A DNA stretch of 11,104 nt from Thermodesulfovibrionales bacterium (GTDB lineage Bacteria; Nitrospirota; Thermodesulfovibrionia; Thermodesulfovibrionales; SM23-35): positions 1 through 11,104 of the forward strand of contig JAGUWT010000121.1 of NCBI GenBank assembly GCA_020062205.1. The letters run 5' to 3'. Position 1 is the first letter of the stretch, and each line of letters opens with the position of its first letter. The notes beneath the pieces are model-generated. The model was not told the origin of the DNA and searched no databases. It was given only the letters and a program-made list of their open reading frames with translations. The position numbers and the translations under genes were made by a program. Positions 1-5,940 of this stretch are shown here, in pieces.

Positions 1-300
1 GCATTCGGACTAAATAAACTTAACTTTAGACTCTTTCCATCTTCTGTTGCTTCTGCTGAAGCCTTTGGCTTAAATAAACTCAATTATAGGCTTTTCCCAC
101 TTCCTATTGCTTCTGCCGAGGTGTTCGGTACACATAGACTTGTTTTTAAGCTTTGTCCACTTCCTATTGCTTCTGCCGAGGCATTTGGTACACACAAACT
201 TGATTTCAGGCTTTACCCACTTCCTATTGCTTCTGCCGAGGTGTTCGGTACACATAGACTTGTTTTTAAGCTTTGTCCACTTCCTATTGCCTCTGCTGAG
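1..300 (+). repeat. Five tandem 60-bp repeats in fibre gene
   Basis: Units lie at 1-60, 61-120, 121-180, 181-240 and 241-300, with a partial sixth from 301. Each encodes 20 residues in the same frame. Units 121-180 and 241-300 differ at only two silent bases near their 3' ends and encode the same peptide, while the intervening unit differs at several residues. This gives a local A-B-A pattern. There are no spacers, so it is not a CRISPR array. Confidence 0.9.
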
Positions 301-420
301 GCTTTTGGATTGCATAATATTTTCGTAACCAAGGAACTGAAGGTTTTCAGGATGGATAGAGAACTGAAGGTTTTCAGGATGGATAGAGAACTGAAGGTTT
401 TCAGGATGGATAGAGAATAA
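1..420 (+). CDS. Repeat-rich tail/fibre protein, C-terminal part (5' end outside window)
   Basis: The reading frame is open from base 1 to the TAA at 418-420, giving 139 residues of a longer protein. Residues 1-100 are five tandem 20-residue units of the form AFGxxKLxFRLxPLPIASAE, with a sixth partial unit after them. The ASAEAFG core resembles a short repeat that I recall from many phage tail and surface proteins, which supports this frame over the other open frames created by the repetition. After a short linker the protein ends in three exact copies of ELKVFRMDR. The stop overlaps the next start by one base (TAATG), so the downstream fibre-tail adaptor-like gene is probably translationally coupled. 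A fibre or tail-surface role is inferred from the repeats and this neighbour. No enzymatic domain is visible in the part seen. Confidence 0.6.
   Translation, partial: AFGLNKLNFRLFPSSVASAEAFGLNKLNYRLFPLPIASAEVFGTHRLVFKLCPLPIASAEAFGTHKLDFRLYPLPIASAEVFGTHRLVFKLCPLPIASAEAFGLHNIFVTKELKVFRMDRELKVFRMDRELKVFRMDRE
334..414 (+). repeat. Three exact 27-bp direct repeats
   Basis: Identical 27-bp units at 334-360, 361-387 and 388-414 start with GAACTGAAGG and encode ELKVFRMDR three times, followed directly by GAA and the TAA stop. Zero divergence suggests very recent expansion or active slippage. Each unit also contains AGGATGGA, which in the last copy lies about 10 bases before the ATG at 420 and may serve as its ribosome binding site. 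Confidence 0.92.
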
Positions 421-692
421 TGTTTTCTTTTAATTTACAACCGAATGAAATAGTTATAGGAGTTGGCATAGATTTCGCCGAACTATTAGATAGTGAGACC
501 ATATCTACTTATACAGTTAGTGATGGTGGCAAAGGAATTGTTATGGGTTCCTGGATTGATGGAACAAAAATTTTGATGGGTGTTAAAGGCAATAGGCTTA
601 GCAACCAGAATGTAAAAGTTACTATAACGGTTACAGGGTCATCTGGTTCCAGCAGAGAAGGAGAAATCGTTTTTATTATAAAAGAAAAGTGA
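420..692 (+). CDS. Phage fibre-tail adaptor-like protein
   Basis: This 90-residue, beta-rich protein has no membrane segment. Its pattern is an N-terminal FxLQPNE with a GVGIDFAELL segment, then SETISTYTVSD, and a C-terminal pair of strands with VKVTITVTGSSG and EIVFIIK. This resembles the small Ig-like phage proteins annotated as fibre-tail adaptors, in which a 'G-DW/F-x-x-x-L-x-x-G/S-ETI' motif precedes alternating strands. It starts at an ATG overlapping the upstream stop by one base. Its position right after a repeat-rich fibre-like gene fits a role in joining fibres to the tail or capsid. The family assignment is from remembered sequence pattern only; a small decoration protein is the main alternative. 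Confidence 0.5.
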   Translation: MFSFNLQPNEIVIGVGIDFAELLDSETISTYTVSDGGKGIVMGSWIDGTKILMGVKGNRLSNQNVKVTITVTGSSGSSREGEIVFIIKEK

Positions 693-712
693 AAGCAGGG
701 ACATAAATCAAA

Positions 713-1075
713 GTGGAGAAAAAAAGATTTATAAAGATAGATAATATTAAAAAAGAAATCAAAAGACTTGGATGGCCTCTGCTTCTGTTTGCCTTCTGGC
801 TCTTATATTGGGGTATTAAAGATGGTATTAATACTGCCTCTATTCTCACTGGTTTTCTTGGACTCGCCGCTATCCTTGCACATTTCATATCAAAAAATTT
901 ATTCGGAAAATATAACTGGGATGTAGGCGAAAAGCTCAATGAAGCATGGAAATATCCTATACGTTCACACGCAATCCTCGCAGTTGGAATGCTCATGGCA
1001 AGGGTATTTATCTATATCAGTGTCATAATTTCTATGGCACTGATTCTGAACTTTTTAAGGGGAGGATTTCAGTGA
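713..1075 (+). CDS. Holin-like three-TM membrane protein
   Basis: This 120-residue protein starts at GTG. A lysine-rich N-terminus (residues 3-18) is followed by three predicted hydrophobic segments at roughly residues 21-36, 42-60 and 87-113. A short polar loop between TM2 and TM3 contains NWDVGEKLNEAWKYP. Small size, several TM segments and direct placement upstream of a transglycosylase fit a phage holin, which would permeabilise the inner membrane at lysis. No specific holin family motif is recognised, so the function rests on topology and context. The GTG has only a weak upstream purine stretch (GCAGGG around 697-702). The stop overlaps the next gene's GTG. Confidence 0.55.
   Translation: MEKKRFIKIDNIKKEIKRLGWPLLLFAFWLLYWGIKDGINTASILTGFLGLAAILAHFISKNLFGKYNWDVGEKLNEAWKYPIRSHAILAVGMLMARVFIYISVIISMALILNFLRGGFQ
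1057..1065 (+). promoter_or_regulatory. Shine-Dalgarno site deciding the transglycosylase start
   Basis: AAGGGGAGG lies six bases upstream of the GTG at 1072. It supports GTG 1072 rather than the in-frame ATG at 946, which would force a 130-bp overlap with the holin-like gene and place a polar segment ahead of the membrane anchor. Confidence 0.8.
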
Positions 1076-1674
1076 GGATAATAAATATCTTTCTTTTATT
1101 CTGGTTCATCATAGGCTTTGCACTTATATTTCTATATATTTGTGATGCCTCTATTGTTAATGAACGAAGAAAGGCTTATTATCCTATCCTTCAGGAGGAA
1201 CATCAGCGACTCTGGCCTGAAGCTCCTATAATTATTTTTGATAAACAAATTAAAGCCGAATCAGCATGGAAAGAACAAGCTATAAGACTTGAAAGGTCAG
1301 GAGTTACGAGCTATGGTCTTCTGCAAGTTCTTGACGTGACTTTTGAGGAGATGAAGAAAAAACATCCTACCCTATTGAACGGGGAACCAGTACAAATGCT
1401 ACAAGCCCGATGGGGGATCAGAGCAGGAATACTTTATAACAAGCAGATGTATAATCTCTGTTCTTTTGCTCAAACAGAAATGGCTCGCTGGTGTATGGCT
1501 TTATCGAGTTACAATGGAGGTTTCGGAAATTTACAGAGAGACAGAAAACTTACAGAGAAAAATGCTCATAACAAAAATCTCTGGTTTTCTCATGTTGAGA
1601 AATTCTCAAAACGTTCTCAGTGGGCGTTCAAGATAAACAGATGCTATGTGAAGGAGATTCTTAATGAAATTTGA
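1072..1674 (+). CDS. Membrane-anchored SLT-type lytic transglycosylase (endolysin)
   Basis: A 200-residue protein predicted to cleave peptidoglycan during lysis. Residues 3-23 form a hydrophobic N-terminal segment (IINIFLLFWFIIGFALIFLYI) that could be a signal anchor or SAR-type export signal. The catalytic domain follows with the order typical of lysozyme-fold SLT enzymes: AES with the probable catalytic Glu63, SYGLLQV (81-86) equivalent to the GLMQ motif, and SSYNGG (145-150) equivalent to AYNGG. The length is normal for a phage single-domain transglycosylase with an anchor. It starts at GTG with a strong SD, overlapping the holin-like gene by four bases, and its end overlaps the next gene by 11. 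A virion-associated transglycosylase used at entry is the alternative, but the lysis neighbours favour an endolysin. Confidence 0.85.
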   Translation: MRIINIFLLFWFIIGFALIFLYICDASIVNERRKAYYPILQEEHQRLWPEAPIIIFDKQIKAESAWKEQAIRLERSGVTSYGLLQVLDVTFEEMKKKHPTLLNGEPVQMLQARWGIRAGILYNKQMYNLCSFAQTEMARWCMALSSYNGGFGNLQRDRKLTEKNAHNKNLWFSHVEKFSKRSQWAFKINRCYVKEILNEI

Positions 1675-1987
1675 CTTTTCTCTTTATATTATTCTTGGTG
1701 CAGCAATGGTCATTATTATGGGGATTGCAGCAAAGGGTTACATTGAGGAATGGGGGAAGCAACGGGCAAGACAAAAAGAAAAAAGGTTTATCGAAGAAGA
1801 TAATTGTAAGGAATGTAAGGAGGAAATAATGGAAGCGTTAAAGGAAATTAAAACAGAAATGATACAAGGACTGACAGATATTAGAAACGATATGAAAACT
1901 GATATGTCTATCGTTAAAAAGGCTGTATTGGCTGTTGCAGTAAAATCAAAGGTGTCTATAGATGAATATAAGGACCTGGTTGAGTAA
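1664..1987 (+). CDS. Small TM + coiled-coil protein of the lysis cassette
   Basis: This 107-residue protein has one N-terminal membrane segment (about residues 6-23), a very basic stretch (GKQRARQKEKR, 31-41), a CxxC pair (Cys48, Cys51) and a charged helix of probable coiled coil (about 52-85). The basic residues right after the TM predict, by the positive-inside rule, that the C-terminal part stays in the cytoplasm. That argues against a classical Rz-type inner-membrane spanin despite similar size and position. It is preceded by AAGGAG at 1651-1656. It could be an antiholin, a holin partner or an unrelated membrane protein; the family is not recognised. Confidence 0.7.
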   Translation: MKFDFSLYIILGAAMVIIMGIAAKGYIEEWGKQRARQKEKRFIEEDNCKECKEEIMEALKEIKTEMIQGLTDIRNDMKTDMSIVKKAVLAVAVKSKVSIDEYKDLVE

Positions 1988-2591
1988 AAAAAATATTATC
2001 ATTATCATTCTCGGCGTGCTTATCATAATTGGTGCGGGAGTTATGCTCAGGCAAAGTCTTTTACATTGGTTTCATATCCCGCAGAGTCCACAAGTTGACG
2101 AATTTAAACCAGTTGTTGAGATAAAGAAAGCAAAAAAGATTCAAAAAATTATGGTTCCTGTTGAGAGAGTAAAAGTTCTTGAAAAAGAAAAATCCGTAAA
2201 GGAATTGAAATTACCTGAAATAATTGCTAAAGATGAGAGTAAACAGATAACCGCTACAGCAGAGGTTACTGCTTATAAAGGAACAACAGAAGTAATTACT
2301 ACCATAGATACCAGAACTGGTGAAACGGAAGTCCTTGCAAGGAAGAAACCTATGCCACCACTAAAGCCTGAATTGATTTTAGCTCCTTTTTTTGAGGGTA
2401 AAATAGCGGGCTCTGATTATGCTCCGATATTCAGAGGAGGCGTTCAGTTTGATGCCTTGAGAGTTGTAGGAGATACGGTTTTTTATCTCAAGGTAGAGGG
2501 TGGAATGAGGAAAAGAGATATTGTTAATGACTATCGCTCTTATGGAGCAGTTTATGTCGGGGCAAGATATGAAATTGAATTATTGAAATGA
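1962..2591 (+). CDS. N-anchored periplasmic protein with beta-rich C-terminus, unknown
   Basis: This 209-residue protein has a basic N-terminus (R4, K9, K10), an isoleucine-rich membrane segment (residues 11-29), a proline- and lysine-rich linker (about 40-95), then predicted beta-rich sequence with TATAEVTAYKGTTEV. A PMPPLKPE linker leads to a C-terminal series of alternating strands ending in VYVGARYEIELL. The positive-inside rule places the bulk outside the cytoplasm. I recall similar unclassified N-anchored proteins near phage lysis genes but cannot name a family. Reaching across the periplasm in a spanin-like manner is speculative; there is no lipobox. It starts at ATG with AAAGGTG at 1948-1954, overlapping the previous gene by 26 bases. 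Confidence 0.75.
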   Translation: MNIRTWLSKKNIIIIILGVLIIIGAGVMLRQSLLHWFHIPQSPQVDEFKPVVEIKKAKKIQKIMVPVERVKVLEKEKSVKELKLPEIIAKDESKQITATAEVTAYKGTTEVITTIDTRTGETEVLARKKPMPPLKPELILAPFFEGKIAGSDYAPIFRGGVQFDALRVVGDTVFYLKVEGGMRKRDIVNDYRSYGAVYVGARYEIELLK

Positions 2592-2785
2592 GCAAATTAT
2601 TATTAGTGATGACATGTCCCCGATGTGGCACTTATGTTTGGAAAGAAAAACCCGCAGAGGATGGAATCTGTAGTGGGTGTGGATGGGTATGGGAAACTTA
2701 TATGCTGGATATAAAAGCAAAAAATTTACATTACGATAACGTAGCAAAAGTTATAGAAGAACATATGAAAGGAAGCAATGGTTGA
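2588..2785 (+). CDS. Zinc-ribbon microprotein
   Basis: A 65-residue protein with two CxxC knuckles, C10-P-R-C13 and C28-S-G-C31, separated by 14 residues. This is the spacing of a small zinc ribbon (rubredoxin-like fold), followed by a helical tail of about 30 residues. It overlaps the upstream gene by ATGA. Such proteins may bind nucleic acid or partner proteins; nothing in the sequence fixes the role. It sits between the membrane genes and the portal, so it could be expressed late with structural genes. Confidence 0.7.
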   Translation: MSKLLLVMTCPRCGTYVWKEKPAEDGICSGCGWVWETYMLDIKAKNLHYDNVAKVIEEHMKGSNG

Positions 2786-3122
2786 TTTTACTAACTATGA
2801 GGAATATTTAAAAGTTCAGGACCCTGAACAGGCACTGGGAAGGGTATTTGATATTATCAAAGAGAATAAACTTGAAAATGAGTTTAGACATATGGAGTGG
2901 TTTCAGAGCAAACGATTTCTCGGATTTGACCCGGAGGAAAGAGAAGCTGCATACATGTACGGGCACGTATATAGCGAACTATTTAAAAAACCTGTAGGTA
3001 TTATAATGACGGATAATGTGATTGTTTTAGGATGTATGGAGGAGGTTCCGCTGAAAGCAGTTTCGGATGATTTTAAAAGTTTTTTAAATTCTTATAGAAA
3101 GAGTGAATTATGCCTGATTTAA
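2778..3122 (+). CDS. Hypothetical protein upstream of portal
   Basis: A 114-residue protein with a mixed helix/strand appearance, no membrane segment and no motif that I recognise. The centre contains WFQSKRFLGFDPEEREAAYM and a strand-like GIIMTDNVIVLGCM. It has a good SD (GAAAGGAAG) just upstream, overlaps the zinc-ribbon gene by eight bases and the portal gene by 13, so it belongs to the same operon. Position alone suggests an accessory morphogenesis or packaging role, but this is inference. It is too small and lacks the features for a terminase subunit. Confidence 0.75.
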   Translation: MVDFTNYEEYLKVQDPEQALGRVFDIIKENKLENEFRHMEWFQSKRFLGFDPEEREAAYMYGHVYSELFKKPVGIIMTDNVIVLGCMEEVPLKAVSDDFKSFLNSYRKSELCLI

Positions 3123-4903
3123 GGGATATCAAAAGTCAATACAAAAACGACAAAGATGCTGTTGTTAGACTACTTGAAGAAGCAGAAAAGGATTTTCAGT
3201 TCTATATTGGAGGTTCAGGGCAATGGGCTGATGAAGATATTCAGAAACTTAATAGAGAGAAAAGACCTATTATTTCATTCAATATGGTACTTTCAAAAAT
3301 AAACACTGTTGATGGATTCCAGAGAAACAATAGATATGACATTAGATATATGCCTGTGGAATCAGGAGATGTTGATTTAGCAGATATTTTTAACCAGCTC
3401 AGCAAACACATTGATTATCAGAATGATTGGGACCAGCTTGAGGCCGATGCCTTCAAAAATACACTTATCTGTGGTCTGTGGTATTTCACATTAGATATAG
3501 ATTACGATAAAGACCCTGTTTATGGCGAACTTATTATGGGTACCGAATCTCCGTGGAGGATAATACCTGATTGCAATGCCGAACAGTATGATAAACAAGA
3601 TGGGCATCATTTTTGGAGATTAAGTTGGATTGATGTAGGTAAAGCTAAGGCACTGTGGCCTGACAAAAAATCCGAAATAGAGGAGAAAACACAATATTAT
3701 CAAGCACCAGAAGAAAGCACAATCAAAACAGTTGATATCCATTTAGAAGACCTTTATAAGGACCCCAAATATATACCTTATGACAAAAAGTCTGGCCAGA
3801 TCAGGATTGACGAATACTGGTACAAGGAATACACCGAAAAGGAAATATTTGTCAATACACAAAAAGGGGAAATCATAGATTCAGAAGAAATTAGTAGCGA
3901 TTTAAAACAACAATTAAGAAATTTACCCGGCTACATAGTGCGGAATATTATAGATACAAAAATAAGAGTCAAAAGCTTATTCGGCGACCTCATACTAAGC
4001 GATAAACCATCGCCATTTAGGAAGGGGTTTCTTGCAAAATCATTTCCTTTTGTCCCCCTGTATGCCTACAGACTTTACTGGAAGGGTGAGGAAGTAATAC
4101 TGGGCATGACAAGGAATCTAAGAGACCCACAACAGGAAATTAACAAACGCCATTGCCAGATTCTGGAAATTATCGGGACGCAAGCACATTCGGGGATAAT
4201 GTACGAAGAAGATGCTTTGGATAAAGAAGTAGAAGAGCTTCTGTCAACAGCAGGTGGCAAAGCTGGATTAAAATTAAAAACAAGAGCAGGAGCACTATCT
4301 GGTGGCAAAATTAAACCTATAATCCCACCACAATTTCCGCAAGGGATTCTTCTTCTTGAAAAATTGGGTAGTGATTACATAGATATGATTTCTGGCGTGA
4401 GGGATTGGCCTTCTGAAAAAGTTGAACCTGGCATCGCCCTCCAGGTTAAAGAGAGGCAGGCTATTATGACTATAGCCTCGTTGTTTGACAATTTGAAGCG
4501 AAGCAAACGAATTTTGGGCAGATTTAAACTGGATGGGATGCAGCAAGTATATAACTACGAGAAAACATTCCGGGTTATAGGTGAAAATAGATTCATCACT
4601 ATTAATAGACAAATATTCAACGAAGAAGGTAATCTCGCTAATGTCGAAAATGATATAAATGCAAGTGCTGGGAAATTCGATGTTATGACAATGGAATCTC
4701 CCGTTTCACCGACTTATAGATTGATGATGTTCAGTACATTCTTTGAACTTGCAAAACAGTATCCACATCCCAGGATAATTGCCATTGCTCTTGAGTTTGC
4801 TGATATACCTTCTGAAAAGAAGGCTGAAATAATAGATGTTTTGCAGAGCGTCTCGATGCCAGCAAGAGGCACTGGAGGTCAAGGTGTCTCAGCATCGCAA
4901 TGA
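3110..4903 (+). CDS. Portal protein, P22-like family
   Basis: A 597-residue protein expected to form the dodecameric ring at the capsid vertex through which DNA is packaged and ejected. The N-terminus shows the family pattern: aromatic QWADED (38-43), KRPIISFNMV (51-60) and GFQRNNRYDI (69-78), matching the 'RP-x-x-x-x-N ... G-x-x-x-x-N-R' signature of P22-type portals in podoviruses. A second conserved stretch, LRDPQQEINKRHCQILE at about residues 335-351, matches the 'D-x-Q-x-x-x-N' core motif. It is somewhat shorter than P22 gp1 (about 725 residues), mainly because it lacks a long C-terminal barrel. The upstream SD is weak (AGAAAGAG), so translation is probably coupled to the overlapping upstream gene. 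Confidence 0.88.
   Translation: MPDLRDIKSQYKNDKDAVVRLLEEAEKDFQFYIGGSGQWADEDIQKLNREKRPIISFNMVLSKINTVDGFQRNNRYDIRYMPVESGDVDLADIFNQLSKHIDYQNDWDQLEADAFKNTLICGLWYFTLDIDYDKDPVYGELIMGTESPWRIIPDCNAEQYDKQDGHHFWRLSWIDVGKAKALWPDKKSEIEEKTQYYQAPEESTIKTVDIHLEDLYKDPKYIPYDKKSGQIRIDEYWYKEYTEKEIFVNTQKGEIIDSEEISSDLKQQLRNLPGYIVRNIIDTKIRVKSLFGDLILSDKPSPFRKGFLAKSFPFVPLYAYRLYWKGEEVILGMTRNLRDPQQEINKRHCQILEIIGTQAHSGIMYEEDALDKEVEELLSTAGGKAGLKLKTRAGALSGGKIKPIIPPQFPQGILLLEKLGSDYIDMISGVRDWPSEKVEPGIALQVKERQAIMTIASLFDNLKRSKRILGRFKLDGMQQVYNYEKTFRVIGENRFITINRQIFNEEGNLANVENDINASAGKFDVMTMESPVSPTYRLMMFSTFFELAKQYPHPRIIAIALEFADIPSEKKAEIIDVLQSVSMPARGTGGQGVSASQ
4874..4879 (+). promoter_or_regulatory. Shine-Dalgarno site for small ORF
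   Basis: GGAGGT lies four bases before GTG 4884, inside the 3' end of the portal gene. It supports the GTG start over the in-frame ATG at 4836, which has no evident SD. Confidence 0.5.
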
Positions 4904-5054
4904 ATTAAATTGGGAATATGTTTTATTTGAGATATTTAAAAGGGTACTTGAAATGAATGATAAATTTACAGGGTATATAACTGTGAATTATAACGAAGGC
5001 GGGATAACAGCAATAGAAAAATTTGAAAGAATAGCGAAAAAAAAGTTAAAATAA
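4884..5054 (+). CDS. Small hypothetical protein after portal
   Basis: A 56-residue reading frame starting at GTG with SD GGAGGT, overlapping the portal 3' end by 20 bases. The product has a helical N-terminus (NWEYVLFEIFKRVLEMND), a strand-like GYITVNYNEGGI and a basic C-terminal helix ending in AKKKLK. It has no recognised domain. The alternating hydrophobic pattern and gene-dense context support a real protein. A small portal-associated or DNA/RNA-binding protein is possible; there is no direct evidence. Confidence 0.5.
   Translation: MSQHRNELNWEYVLFEIFKRVLEMNDKFTGYITVNYNEGGITAIEKFERIAKKKLK
5023..5052 (+). promoter_or_regulatory. Possible sigma70-type promoter before scaffold/capsid genes
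   Basis: TTGAAA (5023-5028) and TAAAAT (5047-5052) are separated by 18 bases and lie at the 3' end of the small ORF. Transcription would start near 5060 and give a structured leader for scaffold and capsid genes. In AT-rich DNA such matches occur by chance, so this is weak. Confidence 0.25.
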
Positions 5055-5078
5055 ATTAGGTAAACGGATAGTGTAAAA

Positions 5079-5093
5079 CCTGCTTTTGGCAGG
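5079..5093 (+). other. Short intergenic hairpin
   Basis: CCTGC, loop TTTTG, GCAGG forms a perfect 5-bp GC-rich stem nine bases upstream of the larger hairpin at 5102-5132. Together they make a tandem-hairpin leader before the scaffold gene. Confidence 0.6.
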
Positions 5094-5101
5094 AACTTTA
5101 T

Positions 5102-5139
5102 AACCCGGTGGACCTTTCTGGCCCACCGGGTTTGTTTTT
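5102..5139 (+). terminator. Terminator-like hairpin with U-tract abutting scaffold RBS
   Basis: AACCCGGTGG (5102-5111) pairs perfectly with CCACCGGGTT (5123-5132) around an 11-base loop, and the stem runs into TTTGTTTTT (5131-5139). The shape is that of an intrinsic terminator. The next base starts the scaffold SD (AAGGAGGT, 5140-5147), so no promoter fits downstream. If functional it would attenuate rather than isolate transcription, or stabilise the capsid mRNA 5' end after processing. Confidence 0.7.
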
Positions 5140-5151
5140 AAGGAGGTTATT

Positions 5152-5928
5152 ATGGCTGAAAAAGAATTGGAGGAATTCGCCATTCCTCCAGAAGAAGGGC
5201 AGCAAGAAGGAGAGTCGTCCACTCCAGAAGAAGGGCAGCAAGAAGGAGAGTCGTCCACTCCAGAAGAAGAAATTCTCAAGGAAGAACAATTTCCCAAAAC
5301 TGAGCAGGAAAAGAACTGGAAAGCCTTAAGGGAAAAGGCCGAAAAAGCCGAAAGGGACCTCGATGTTCTTAGAAGAGAAAGGGATTTTTACAAACAACAG
5401 ATTGAACAAAAAAAACCATCAGAAAACGAGGAAGACGTTCTGAGGGAAGTTGCAAGTGCCAATGACACTTTTGAATTTTTGAAGGGTACTCAAAAACTCT
5501 GGAGAGCTGAATTTAATGAAGGAGCTGCAAGATACTTACAGAATATCCTTCAGAGAGTGAATATTCTCGTTGATGAGAAATTTGCACGCAAGGAATTTCC
5601 AGATTTTCAAGAAATGTTTGATTACATGAGACCAGAACTTGAACAGACTCCAGCACTGTGGACATATATCAGCAGCCTTCAAAACCCTGCTTTTGAGCTC
5701 TACAACATGGCACTCAGGAAAAAAGCTGGGATGCCTGATTTTGTGAAGAAACAGAGAGAAGCAGGCAAAAAAGAGATTATTGACAAACTTGCCGAAGAAA
5801 AAGGTCATAAGTCAATCAAAGGTGGAAAAGCTCCTGTAAGTACACCGAAACTATCTGAAATGACCTGGGAGCAAGTTAAAAAACTTCCTCCAGATGTCCA
5901 GAGACGTTATTTGATGGGAGAAACATAG
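5152..5928 (+). CDS. Capsid scaffold protein
   Basis: A 258-residue acidic, helical protein placed between the portal and the major capsid gene, the usual scaffold position. It has a Glu/Gln/Pro-rich disordered N-terminus (1-45) with a duplicated 12-residue unit, a charged coiled coil (about 48-88, with KALREKAEKAERDLDVLRRE), a central helical region, and a C-terminal basic/hydrophobic element (LSEMTWEQVKKLPPDVQRRY, about 235-254). The C-terminal element resembles scaffold tails that contact coat protein. It has no protease motif. The protein would direct procapsid assembly and leave afterwards. The start is well fixed by AAGGAGGT five bases upstream. The stop TAG overlaps the capsid gene SD, favouring coupled, high expression. 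Confidence 0.75.
   Translation: MAEKELEEFAIPPEEGQQEGESSTPEEGQQEGESSTPEEEILKEEQFPKTEQEKNWKALREKAEKAERDLDVLRRERDFYKQQIEQKKPSENEEDVLREVASANDTFEFLKGTQKLWRAEFNEGAARYLQNILQRVNILVDEKFARKEFPDFQEMFDYMRPELEQTPALWTYISSLQNPAFELYNMALRKKAGMPDFVKKQREAGKKEIIDKLAEEKGHKSIKGGKAPVSTPKLSEMTWEQVKKLPPDVQRRYLMGET
5188..5259 (+). repeat. Exact 36-bp tandem duplication in scaffold gene
   Basis: Two identical 36-bp units at 5188-5223 and 5224-5259 each encode PEEGQQEGESST, followed by a partial third (PEEE). The duplication is in frame and lies in the disordered acidic N-terminus. Confidence 0.92.
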
Positions 5929-5940
5929 GAGGTTTTTAAA

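Noticed and set aside
70..328. Open frames of 73-81 residues on both strands across the 60-bp repeats
   Set aside because: They arise because a 60-bp period without stops keeps several frames open. The frame open from base 1 to 420 has the ASAEAFG pattern and connects to the next gene by TAATG.
334..414. CRISPR array or replication iterons
   Set aside because: The three 27-bp units are directly adjacent with no spacers and lie in frame within a coding sequence. No origin-like AT-rich box or Rep gene is nearby.
1..420. Variable region of a diversity-generating retroelement
   Set aside because: No reverse transcriptase or template repeat is in the window, and differences between units are not concentrated at adenines.
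946..1071. Upstream ATG extension of the transglycosylase
   Set aside because: It overlaps the holin-like gene by 130 bases and lacks the good SD and spacing found at GTG 1072.
1664..1987. Classical Rz-type spanin
   Set aside because: The basic stretch directly after the TM predicts a cytoplasmic C-terminus, and no lipobox-bearing Rz1 partner frame was seen in the overlap.
4075..4612. Minus-strand ORFs of 77 and 105 residues inside the portal gene
   Set aside because: Shadows of the portal reading frame, with no SD and no recognisable features.
4836..4883. ATG start for the small ORF after the portal
   Set aside because: No SD is visible, and the extra 16 residues overlap portal coding sequence. 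GTG 4884 with GGAGGT is better supported.
5046..5329. Alternative-frame ORFs on both strands over the scaffold N-terminus
   Set aside because: They are kept open by the 36-bp duplication and overlap a well-supported gene with a strong SD.
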